From contig DASUVX010000111.1 in NCBI GenBank assembly GCA_036378735.1, positions 1-15,800 of the forward strand: DNA of 15,800 nt. The letters run 5' to 3'. The DNA comes from GCA-003244245 sp036378735 (GTDB taxonomy: Bacteria; Actinomycetota; Actinomycetes; Mycobacteriales; Pseudonocardiaceae). The notes below the pieces were generated by a model. The model saw only the letters and a program-made list of their open reading frames with translations, was not told the DNA's origin and ran no database searches. Below, piece by piece: positions 1 to 6,345 of the stretch (the stretch's first letter is position 1; each line of letters begins with the position of its first letter). A program made the position numbers and the translations under genes.

Positions 1-158
1 AGGCAGACGAACTCGCCGGGGGCAACGTCCAGGTCGATCCGGTCCAGCACCGGTGGCCGGTTGGGCTCGAAGACTTGGACGAGTTGGGTGAGTCGCACGC
101 TCGAGGCGGGTAACGCCAGCTTCGGGGCTGCCTGCTTGAGGATCGGGAGAAGTGCCAT
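1..158 (-). CDS. ABC transporter ATP-binding protein, N-terminal part (sulfonate/nitrate/taurine type)
   Basis: This partial gene starts at the ATG read from 158 and runs off the left window edge; 52 codons are visible. They encode MALLPILK..., followed by a typical ABC ATPase beginning (VRLTQLVQVFE...VLDRIDLDVAPGEFVCL), in which the last part leads into the Walker A region that lies outside the window. The start codon is 5 bp after the stop of the substrate-binding protein gene, and a GGAAGGA ribosome site lies inside the end of that gene, so the two are almost certainly co-transcribed. The specific family (SsuB/TauB/NrtD-like) is inferred from the neighbour, because no diagnostic motif of the ATPase itself is visible. 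It would power uptake from the cytoplasmic face of the membrane. Confidence 0.8.
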   Translation of the reverse strand, partial: MALLPILKQAAPKLALPASSVRLTQLVQVFEPNRPPVLDRIDLDVAPGEFVC

Positions 159-163
159 GTTCG

Positions 164-1252
164 CTAGTCCTTCCCGAGCCCACTGGCCGACACGGTCGGC
201 AGGCCCCGTTGGGTGAGGATCCGGTTGAGGATCGACAGCTCGTAAATGCCGTGCAGGTCCACCTGCTTGCTGGCGACCCCGGCGGTCACCGCGTTGGCGG
301 CGCTGCGTTGCAGGGACGTCGCGATCGGGTCGTTGGTCACCGTCAGGTTCTGCCAGGCGCGGTCGACCACGTCCGGCCGCAACGGCTTGCCGGTCAGCGC
401 GTTGATGCCGTCATTGACGGTGGTCTTGGCCTCGGCGGAGTTCTGCGTCGCCCACTGCGCCGCGTCGACGTGCCCCCGCAGCAATGCCTCGACCGTCTGC
501 GGGTGCTGCTCCAAAAAGTCGGTGCGCACGATCAGGTGGGTGGTGACGAACTGCCCGCCGGGCCACAGGTCGCGCTCGTTGACCAGCTCCTTGCCGCCGG
601 CCTCCAGCACCAACCGGGACGCCCAGGGTTCCGGCACCCAGGCGCCGGCGAGCTTGCCTGATTTGAACAGTTGCAAGGTGTCAGCGTTGCGTGTGGGCGC
701 GATCGTGACGTCCCCGCCGCCTCGTACGCTATTGCGCAGCCCCTGGCTGCTCAGCCAGGCGCGCAGCGCCACATCCTGGGTGTTGCCCAGTTCTGGGCTG
801 GCCACCGTCTTGCCCCGTAGGTCGCCAGCGGTGTTGATGCCCGGACGCACCACCAGCTGCGCGCCGCCAGACGTGGCTCCGGCGATGATCCGGATAGCTT
901 CGCCGTCACTTCTGGCGAACGCGTTGATCGCCGGGTTCGGCCCGAGGTACGCCGCGTCCAGGCTGCCGCCGAACAACGCCTCGACCGCAGCCGGACCGGC
1001 GTCGAAGATCTGCGTTTCCAGCTTCGTGCCGCCGAGCTCCTTGGCGAACAAACCCCGGTTAACGCCGATGATCGCAGCCGCGTGGGTGACGTTGGCGAAA
1101 TAACCCAGCCGCAGCGTCGAGGCCGGACCCGGTGGTCCATCGGAGCTGGTCGCGCTGCTGCCGCACGCGGCGGTGAGCACCAGCGACCCGAGTGCAACGA
1201 GTGCAACGAGCGCGGCGAGGATCCGTCTGAAGAGGGGCGGGGAAGCAGGCAT
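164..1252 (-). CDS. ABC transporter substrate-binding lipoprotein (SsuA/NMT1-like, aliphatic sulfonate/nitrate/taurine family)
   Basis: The 362-residue product begins MPASPPLFRRILAALVALVA, a basic N-terminus plus hydrophobic stretch, and reaches a lipobox-like LTAAC with Cys30 as the probable lipidated residue (the -3 position is Thr, slightly off consensus). The mature part carries the periplasmic-binding-protein type 2 pattern of SsuA/NrtA relatives: TLRLGYFANVTHA, then GPAAVEALFGGSLDAAYLGPNP, then a GDLRGKTVASPELGN segment. The frame is open to 1330, but the start at 1252 is chosen because the signal peptide follows it directly. The gene is followed within 5 bp by the transporter ATPase and preceded by a leader-peptide ORF of a kind linked to sulfur genes. 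That favours sulfonate or another organosulfur compound over nitrate, but this is inference; the substrate cannot be read from the sequence. Confidence 0.88.
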   Translation of the reverse strand: MPASPPLFRRILAALVALVALGSLVLTAACGSSATSSDGPPGPASTLRLGYFANVTHAAAIIGVNRGLFAKELGGTKLETQIFDAGPAAVEALFGGSLDAAYLGPNPAINAFARSDGEAIRIIAGATSGGAQLVVRPGINTAGDLRGKTVASPELGNTQDVALRAWLSSQGLRNSVRGGGDVTIAPTRNADTLQLFKSGKLAGAWVPEPWASRLVLEAGGKELVNERDLWPGGQFVTTHLIVRTDFLEQHPQTVEALLRGHVDAAQWATQNSAEAKTTVNDGINALTGKPLRPDVVDRAWQNLTVTNDPIATSLQRSAANAVTAGVASKQVDLHGIYELSILNRILTQRGLPTVSASGLGKD

Positions 1253-1309
1253 GACGGGCGCGTCCTCGGCGGGAGGGGCGCGTGAAGTGACGTCGAAGCG
1301 ATTCGGGGC

Positions 1310-1337
1310 GCCGGGACGGCACGACCACACGCCCGGC
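1310..1337 (-). promoter_or_regulatory. Possible attenuator stem between leader peptide and binding-protein gene
   Basis: Perfect 6-bp arms GCCGGG and CCCGGC enclose a 16-nt loop, between the leader-peptide stop and the ATG at 1252. There is no U-run, so it would act by sequestering or changing RNA structure rather than as a classical terminator. GC-rich 6-bp arms arise often by chance in such DNA, so support is weak. Confidence 0.25.
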
Positions 1338-1358
1338 TGATGGAGGGGTCGGGCAGGG

Positions 1359-1442
1359 TCAGGCCGGCATACAGATCATGCTGCGAGTGCGTCCGTAGTC
1401 CACGTGGCGGCGGGCCACGAGCTTGAGCGACAACGCAGGCAC
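1359..1442 (-). CDS. Putative cis-acting leader peptide upstream of the ABC uptake operon
   Basis: A short ORF on the minus strand ends at TGA 1361-1359 and encodes a product with core ARRHVDYGRTRSMICMPA. The RRH(I/V)D...R...C pattern with a Cys near the C-terminus matches, from memory, the short leader peptides annotated upstream of actinobacterial sulfur-assimilation and sulfonate-uptake genes. Possible starts are GTG 1451, GTG 1442 and TTG 1433. GTG 1442 (27 residues) is preferred because a TAGCGT -10-like hexamer (1455-1450) ends 7 nt before it, which would give a leaderless transcript; no Shine-Dalgarno sequence is seen for any choice. The ORF ends 106 bp before the binding-protein start. 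A role in cysteine- or sulfur-responsive attenuation is inferred from the family. Confidence 0.62.
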   Translation of the reverse strand: MPALSLKLVARRHVDYGRTRSMICMPA

Positions 1443-1455
1443 GACACTCACGCTA

Positions 1456-1500
1456 CAGGGACGACTGATCCCTGCTCCCGAATTGTCCACATCCTGGACA
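1456..1500. promoter_or_regulatory. Two adjacent inverted repeats upstream of the leader peptide (candidate operator region)
   Basis: CAGGGA-N7-TCCCTG lies at 1456-1474 and TGTCCA-N5-TGGACA at 1484-1500. Both have perfect 6-bp arms, and their centres are 27 bp apart. They sit just upstream of the TAGCGT -10-like element for the leader transcript and 34 bp after the stop of the Crp/Fnr gene. Their position suits binding by a regulator of the ABC operon. The first repeat could instead help end the regulator transcript, although neither has a T-run. No known consensus is claimed. Confidence 0.4.
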
Positions 1501-1533
1501 GCTCCGCCACCACCCGTCGCCCGCCGTCATCCT

Positions 1534-2241
1534 TCAGTCGCCGGTAAGGCGATCGAACTCAGCTTTGACAATGCGGTAGCAGCCACAAGTGGTGCGTTCG
1601 AGAGCGGACCGGTCGGCGATGGTGACGATGCCGCGGCTATACCGGATGAGGCCGGCTTCCTGCAGCCGGCTGGCGATCTCCGACACGGTGGGCCGGCGCA
1701 CTCCCAGCATCTGGGCCAGGAACTGCTGGGTGAGCGGGAACTCGTCACGACCTACCCGATCCTGTGTGGTCAGCAACCAGCGAGCGGCCCGCTGCTCGGT
1801 GGGATGCGTGCTGTTGCAGACGACATTCTGCGCAATCTGGACCATGGTGGCCTGGGTGAACCTGTTCAGTTCGTGATGTAGCACGCCGTCGCCAGCCAGG
1901 GCGCGGCGCAGATCCTCGGCACCTAGCCGGGCGGCCGGCCCGGGTATCTGGCAGAACGCGGCGTGCGGACTGCTGCCGGCACCGAGGAACAACGGCAGGC
2001 CGACCATACCCTCCAGCCCGACCGTGGCCACCTCGACCAACACCTGGTCATCGTCGGCCAGCCCGACCAGCGAAAAGACCGACGACAGAGGGAAGTACAC
2101 CTCGGTGATCGGCTCGCCGGGCTGGTAGACCTGGTGGCGGATCTCGGCGTCGACCAGCTGCAACCGGCGGCGGATACGGTCGTACTCCGACTCGGGCAAA
2201 CGGGCCAGAATGGCGTTGCGCCGGAAAGTGTCCGTGCTCAT
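1534..2241 (-). CDS. Crp/Fnr-family transcriptional regulator
   Basis: The 235-residue product has an N-terminal cyclic-nucleotide-binding-like beta roll (about residues 10-120, with YQPGEPITEVYFPLSSVFSLV and VGLEGMVGLPLFLG). A long helix follows, then a C-terminal winged helix (about 148-212) whose recognition region reads LTQQFLAQMLGVRRPTVSEIA. The beta roll lacks a clear phosphate-binding cassette of cAMP-type Crp, so the ligand is unknown. The start at 2241 is set by a GAGGAGG ribosome site 9 nt upstream; the longer open frame upstream only shadows the divergent gene. An 82-bp intergenic gap separates it from the divergent CheB-like gene, so it may control that gene or itself. It also lies upstream of the ABC operon in the same direction. 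Confidence 0.9.
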   Translation of the reverse strand: MSTDTFRRNAILARLPESEYDRIRRRLQLVDAEIRHQVYQPGEPITEVYFPLSSVFSLVGLADDDQVLVEVATVGLEGMVGLPLFLGAGSSPHAAFCQIPGPAARLGAEDLRRALAGDGVLHHELNRFTQATMVQIAQNVVCNSTHPTEQRAARWLLTTQDRVGRDEFPLTQQFLAQMLGVRRPTVSEIASRLQEAGLIRYSRGIVTIADRSALERTTCGCYRIVKAEFDRLTGD

Positions 2242-2307
2242 CGTGGGGAACCTCCTCGCCGGGAGTACCCAGTCAACGCTGTGCCTATGTCCGGTAGCTG
2301 ACATCAC

Positions 2308-2323
2308 GGGTACGGTGAGCACT
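2308..2323 (+). promoter_or_regulatory. Candidate promoter -10 region of the CheB-like gene
   Basis: GGGTACGGTGAG at 2308-2319 contains a TAnnnT -10 hexamer (TACGGT, 2311-2316), with its last T 8 nt upstream of the ATG. The same 12-mer occurs at 3088-3099 before the holin-like gene. GGGTAC resembles the -10 of stress sigma factors of the SigB/SigF group, but I see no matching GTTT -35 at the right spacing. Confidence 0.3.
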
Positions 2324-2968
2324 ATGTCAGCGACCGGACCGAGCCGCGCGATGAGTCGTTTCGATCTGGTCGTGATGGTCGCCTCGCTCGGCGGGTTGAG
2401 CGCGATCTCTGCTGTCCTGACCGAGCTGCCGGCCGCGTTTCCGGTGTCGCTACTGGTGGTACAACACGGCCGCCGGAGCAACACACCCGACCGCCTGTCC
2501 TGCTTGCTGCAGCGATCCACCACCCTGCCCATCCGGACGGCGCACCCGGGCATGCGGGTCGATGCGCCGGGCATAACGGTGATCCCTGGCGGTACCGCTG
2601 CGACCATCGACGAGATGCGCCAGCTCAGCATCATCGACGATGATGGTCTCCATGGCGGTGACGCCCTGCTCAGCAGTGCCGCCGCGGCGCTGGGACCCGC
2701 CGTGATCGGCGTCGTGCTGACCGGCATGCTGCGAGACGGCACCACAGGCGTTCGCGCCGTCAAACGCCACGGCGGCCGCGTGCTCGCCCAGGACCCGGTG
2801 ACCGCCCGGGCCGCCGGTATGCCATCCAGTGCCATCGCCACCGGCTGCGTCGATTTCGTGCTGCCGCTGCACCGAATTGCAGCGGCCCTGGTAGCACTGA
2901 CCATGGCGCCCGGTGCAGCGGAGCTGTTCACCGTGCCCACACCACCCTGGGCCAGCTTGCACGCCTAA
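2324..2968 (+). CDS. Stand-alone CheB-type protein-glutamate methylesterase domain
   Basis: The 214-residue protein is nearly all CheB methylesterase catalytic domain and has no receiver domain. The Ser/His/Asp triad is visible: Ser21 in VASLGG, His48 in LLVVQHG and Asp138 in LTGMLRDGTTG. A VIPGG turn lies at about 86-90 and an AQDP motif at 155-158, both typical of CheB. The start at ATG 2324 lies 7 nt after a TACGGT -10-like hexamer (2311-2316), consistent with a leaderless mRNA; ATG 2351 is the alternative. CheB normally removes methyl groups from, or deamidates, chemoreceptor glutamates, but no CheR, receptor or other chemotaxis gene is present here. The true substrate is therefore unknown. 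It is divergent from the Crp/Fnr gene. Confidence 0.88.
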   Translation: MSATGPSRAMSRFDLVVMVASLGGLSAISAVLTELPAAFPVSLLVVQHGRRSNTPDRLSCLLQRSTTLPIRTAHPGMRVDAPGITVIPGGTAATIDEMRQLSIIDDDGLHGGDALLSSAAAALGPAVIGVVLTGMLRDGTTGVRAVKRHGGRVLAQDPVTARAAGMPSSAIATGCVDFVLPLHRIAAALVALTMAPGAAELFTVPTPPWASLHA

Positions 2969-3087
2969 CCCGCCAACGTTGCGACGATCTCTGCCAACGC
3001 CGGTGCAGTACCTGCTTCACCGCGACCCGCGAGGTGGTCAGCCGGTCTCCAGGTCGGAAAAGCGACATCGCAGCGCGTGACTTGGGT

Positions 3088-3099
3088 GGGTACGGTGAG
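3088..3099 (+). promoter_or_regulatory. Candidate promoter -10 region of the holin-like gene and following operon
   Basis: The 12-mer is identical to the one before the CheB-like gene and contains TACGGT at 3091-3096. A transcript starting about 7 nt later (near 3103) would have a short 5' leader before ATG 3123. No convincing -35 element is visible. Confidence 0.3.
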
Positions 3100-3122
3100 T
3101 GTTCGAATGTCGTCATGGCACC

Positions 3123-3617
3123 ATGTCGCAGGTGTCCAGCACGCAGCCCCGCCACGGCCGGCATGCCAAGCCGGAGCCGCCGACTGGGGAGCCCTCGGTC
3201 CCGCTGTCGCCGGTGGCATTCCCGCAGCTGGCGGATGCATCGCTGGGGGAGCTGGTCCGGGAAGCCGCCACCCACTTCTCTACCTTGTTCCGGTCGGAGG
3301 TGGAGCTGGCCAAGGCGGAGGTGACCGCCGAGGTCCGCAAGGGCGTCAAGGGCAGCGTTTTTTTCATCATCGCGTTGACGATTGTGCTGTTCAGCCTGTT
3401 CTTCCTGTTCATCACGATCGCCGAGGTGCTGGCCATCTGGTTGCCGCAGTGGGCGGGCTTCGGCATCGTGTTCGCCTCAATGTTGGCCGCCTCAGGGGTG
3501 TGTGCATTGCTGGGCTGGCGCCGGGTGCGCAGTATCCGCAAACCGGAACGCACGATCAGCACCGTCCGCGACACCGGGGCAGCGCTGATCCACCCGCGTG
3601 GCCAATCCACCGAGTGA
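3123..3617 (+). CDS. Phage-holin-family membrane protein (actinobacterial holin superfamily III-like)
   Basis: The 164-residue product has a Pro-rich polar N-terminus (about 1-35). A SLGELVREAATHFSTLFRSEVELAKAE amphipathic segment (40-66), the hallmark of the family, follows, then two transmembrane helices (about 77-101 and 109-131) with an Arg-rich turn RRVRSIRKPER after the second. Despite the family name, these proteins are common chromosomal genes in actinobacteria, and lysis is not implied; no endolysin or other phage gene is nearby. ATG 3123 is used; a GTG at 3099 would add eight residues. The stop overlaps the GTG of the next gene by 4 bp, so it probably heads the operon. Confidence 0.82.
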   Translation: MSQVSSTQPRHGRHAKPEPPTGEPSVPLSPVAFPQLADASLGELVREAATHFSTLFRSEVELAKAEVTAEVRKGVKGSVFFIIALTIVLFSLFFLFITIAEVLAIWLPQWAGFGIVFASMLAASGVCALLGWRRVRSIRKPERTISTVRDTGAALIHPRGQSTE

Positions 3618-4540
3618 GCCGGCCGCCGGACCCGAGTTCCGTCCGTATCCCCGGGCCGTGGACGCACCGTGAAGTATCGGCCAACGGGATCCGGCTGCAC
3701 GTGGCGGAGCTCGGCACGGGGCCGCTGGTGCTGCTGCTACACGGGTTCCCGGAGTTCTGGTGGGCCTGGCGGCACCAGCTGCCGGCGCTGGCGGCCACCG
3801 GCCTGCGCGCGGTTGCGGTGGACTTGCGCGGCTATGGCGACTCGGACAAGCCCCCCAGAGGTTATGACCTGTGGACGCTGTCCGGCGACGTGGCGGGTTT
3901 GGTCCGGGCGCTCGGGGAACGCCAGGCCGACCTCGTCGGGCACGACTGGGGTGGCGTGCTGAGCTGGTGCACGGCCGCCCTGCACCCCCGGGTGGTGCGC
4001 TCGGTGACGGTGCTGGCCGCTGCGCATCCGCGCGCCATGGGGCAGGCTCTGCTGCTCGATCCGGCCCAGCGCGCGGCGGCCCGCTATCTCGCGGAATTCC
4101 AAGCCCCCTGGTTGCCCGAGCGCCGCCTCACCCGCGACGATGCGGTGCTGGTGGAGCACATCCTGCGCGCTGGTGCGGGCCCGCACTGGTGCTGTTCAGC
4201 TGAGTTCACCGAGGTAGCCCGGCGCTACCGGAACGCCATGCGGATCCCCGCCGCGGCGCACTGCGCGCTGGAGTACTACCGGTGGGTGGGCCGGTCGCAG
4301 TTCCGCTTCGATGGGCGCCGGTTGTCCCGTGCGGTGGACCGGGCCATCCTGGTGCCGGTGCTGCAGGTGCACGGCATCGAGGACCCGTACGTGCTGGAAC
4401 GCACCGCGCGGCGGTCCGCATGCTGGGCCGGAGACGGCTACCGCTACGAAGTACTGCCCGGCATCGGGCACTTCGTGCAGCAGGAAGCACCGGAGCGCGC
4501 CACAGCCCTGCTCACCGAATTCCTGAAGCCGACCGGCTAA
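3614..4540 (+). CDS. Alpha/beta hydrolase, epoxide-hydrolase-like
   Basis: The 308-residue enzyme shows the epoxide hydrolase signature of the alpha/beta fold: HGFPEFWWAWR (43-53, oxyanion hole), DLRGYGDSDKP (70-80), the nucleophile Asp111 in VGHDWGG and His286 in GIGHFVQQE. The charge-relay acid is probably Asp257 or Glu256 (HGIEDPYV). Asp as nucleophile separates it from serine esterases and allows epoxide or haloalkane hydrolysis; the HGFPE motif favours epoxides. GTG 3614 overlaps the stop of the holin-like gene (GTGA), which sets the start and indicates translational coupling. The natural substrate cannot be deduced. Confidence 0.88.
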   Translation: MSRPPDPSSVRIPGPWTHREVSANGIRLHVAELGTGPLVLLLHGFPEFWWAWRHQLPALAATGLRAVAVDLRGYGDSDKPPRGYDLWTLSGDVAGLVRALGERQADLVGHDWGGVLSWCTAALHPRVVRSVTVLAAAHPRAMGQALLLDPAQRAAARYLAEFQAPWLPERRLTRDDAVLVEHILRAGAGPHWCCSAEFTEVARRYRNAMRIPAAAHCALEYYRWVGRSQFRFDGRRLSRAVDRAILVPVLQVHGIEDPYVLERTARRSACWAGDGYRYEVLPGIGHFVQQEAPERATALLTEFLKPTG

Positions 4541-4600
4541 CCGCGCGCCCGACCCGCCGCGGGATTCGGTTCGGGTCCGCCGATGCGGGTACCCCCCGAC

Positions 4601-5554
4601 ATGGTGAGCATCGGCTATTTCTTGTCCTGCGAAGAGTTCGGCCCGCGGGAGCTTGTCCGGCAGGCCCGGCTGGCCCAGGCGGCGGGTTTCGAGCGGCTGT
4701 GGATCTCCGATCATTTCCACCCGTGGACCGCCGCCCAAGGCCACAGCCCCTTCGTCTGGTCGGTGATCGGCGCGCTGTCCGAGGCGGTGATGCTGCCGGT
4801 CACCACCGCGGTCACCTGCCCGACGGTCCGCATCCACCCGGCGATCATCGCGCAGGCCGCGGCTACGGCCGCGGTGCAGCTCAACGGCCGGTTCGTGCTC
4901 GGCGTGGGCAGCGGTGAGGCGCTCAACGAGCACATTCTCGGCGATGTGTGGCCACCGGTGGGGGTGCGCCTGGCGATGCTCGAGGAAGCCGTCGAGCTCA
5001 TCCGGCTGCTGCATCGAGGTGACGAGGTGAGCTTTCAGGGCGAGCACTACGAGGTGCACGACGCCCGCATCTACACGCTGCCCGATCAGCCGGTGCCGAT
5101 CTACGTCTCCGGGTTCGGCCCGCAGGCCACCGCGCTGGCCGGGCGGATCGGCGACGGCTACTGCACCACGATGCCCGACGCTGACCTCGTCCGGGTCTTC
5201 CGGGAGACGGGTGACCCGAAGCGGCCGGTGCAGGGAGCGCTGAAAGTGTGCTGGGCCGAGACCGAGCAGGCCGGCGTGGAGACCGCGCACCGGCTGTGGG
5301 CTAGTGACCTGCTGCCGGGCCAGCTCGGCCAGATCTTGCCGCGGCCGCGGGACTTCGAGGCCGCCACCAGCCTGGTGACCCGGGACGCGATCGCTAAGCA
5401 GCTTCCCTGCGGGCCGGACCTGCAACGGCAGGTGGAGGCCGTGCAGCGGTACGTCGATGCCGGGTTCGACGAGGTGTACGTGCAGCAGATCGGGTCACAC
5501 CACGAGGAGTTCTTCCGGGCATGGGCCAACGAGGTGCTTCCGGCGCTCCGATGA
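4601..5554 (+). CDS. F420-dependent oxidoreductase, LLM class, glucose-6-phosphate family
   Basis: The 317-residue luciferase-like TIM barrel closely follows the F420 'G6P family' (TIGR03557-like) pattern: VSIGYFLSCEEFGPRELV, then WISDHFHPW, then GHSPFVWSVIGALSE, VTCPTVRIHPAIIAQAAAT and FVLGVGSGEALNEHILG. The DH of SDHFHPW and the Glu of GEALNE match the active-site His and Glu of F420-dependent glucose-6-phosphate dehydrogenase. The sugar-phosphate-binding lysines cannot be confirmed, so a substrate other than glucose 6-phosphate is likely. ATG 4601 is chosen because family members begin close to MxxIGY; ATG 4583 would add six residues, and neither has a clear ribosome site. It lies 60 bp after the hydrolase gene and overlaps the methyltransferase start by 4 bp. 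Confidence 0.87.
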   Translation: MVSIGYFLSCEEFGPRELVRQARLAQAAGFERLWISDHFHPWTAAQGHSPFVWSVIGALSEAVMLPVTTAVTCPTVRIHPAIIAQAAATAAVQLNGRFVLGVGSGEALNEHILGDVWPPVGVRLAMLEEAVELIRLLHRGDEVSFQGEHYEVHDARIYTLPDQPVPIYVSGFGPQATALAGRIGDGYCTTMPDADLVRVFRETGDPKRPVQGALKVCWAETEQAGVETAHRLWASDLLPGQLGQILPRPRDFEAATSLVTRDAIAKQLPCGPDLQRQVEAVQRYVDAGFDEVYVQQIGSHHEEFFRAWANEVLPALR

Positions 5555-6288
5555 GAGCGCTGTCTTACGGCGCACACGCCGAGCTCTACGATCGGGTGCG
5601 TCCGGCTTACCCGCCGCAAGCGCTGTCGTTGCTGCTTGCCGACCTACCGGCGGACCAGCGGACCAAGCGGGTGGCTGACGTGGGGGCCGGCACAGGCAAA
5701 CTCACCGCCGTACTCGCCGCGGGCGGGTTGGACGTCGACGCTGTCGAACCCGATCCCCGGATGCGGGTGGTGCTCGCCGCGCGAGTACCCGGGGTACGGG
5801 TGCACGCCGGACGGGGCGAAGACCTGCCGCTGCCGGACGGCAGTGTCGAAGCGGTGGTCTACTGCCAGGCCTGGCACTGGGTCGACGACGTTGCCGGTGC
5901 GCGGGAGGCTGCTCGGGTGCTCCGGCCAGGCGGGATCCTGGCCATGCTGTGGAGCTATGAGGACGAAGCGACCGCCTGGGTCCGCGAGCTGGCCGGACTC
6001 ATCGACTTCTCGCCCCGGAATTTGCCTTCCCCGCCGGTGCTCCGGCAGTTCAGTCCGGCAAAGGTGCAGCAGCTGTCGTGGTTGCGAGAGCAGGACGTCG
6101 CGGCATTACCCGACTACGCGCTGAGCGCCAGCGGCGTCGCCAGCCTTCCTGACCAGCAGCGAGTCGAGGTGCTGGCAGCGGTGAGGCGGCTGGCCACCGA
6201 GCACCCGGCTCTGCGCGGCCGCTCCCGGGTTGAGGTACCCATGCAGCTCGTGTACTGGTCCTACCGCCGCACCTCGCCGACCGGATGA
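5551..6288 (+). CDS. Class I SAM-dependent methyltransferase
   Basis: The 245-residue protein begins SYGAHAELYDRVRPAYPP and has motif I VADVGAGTGKLT (41-52), the acidic ribose-binding residue Glu66 in VDAVEPDPRM and a motif with GEDLPLPDGSVEAVV (89-103). HWVDDVAGAREAARVLRPGG (109-128) follows. This is the Methyltransf_11/25-type Rossmann fold seen in many small-molecule methyltransferases. The C-terminal half gives no acceptor clue. The ATG at 5551 overlaps the TGA of the oxidoreductase gene (ATGA), which sets the start and supports coupling. Confidence 0.86.
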   Translation: MRALSYGAHAELYDRVRPAYPPQALSLLLADLPADQRTKRVADVGAGTGKLTAVLAAGGLDVDAVEPDPRMRVVLAARVPGVRVHAGRGEDLPLPDGSVEAVVYCQAWHWVDDVAGAREAARVLRPGGILAMLWSYEDEATAWVRELAGLIDFSPRNLPSPPVLRQFSPAKVQQLSWLREQDVAALPDYALSASGVASLPDQQRVEVLAAVRRLATEHPALRGRSRVEVPMQLVYWSYRRTSPTG

Positions 6289-6345
6289 TCAAGTTCGCGA
6301 GTAACCCGCGATGCGTGCCGCATGGATCTTTGGTAGTCAAAGAGG

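Noticed and set aside
2242..2940. Long N-terminal extension of the Crp/Fnr protein on the minus strand
   Set aside because: It is antisense to the CheB-like gene, whose motifs are clear, and a strong ribosome site marks the start at 2241.
3123..3617. Holin-like gene as evidence of a prophage
   Set aside because: No endolysin, capsid, tail, integrase or attachment site is in the window; this family is widespread as ordinary chromosomal genes in actinobacteria.
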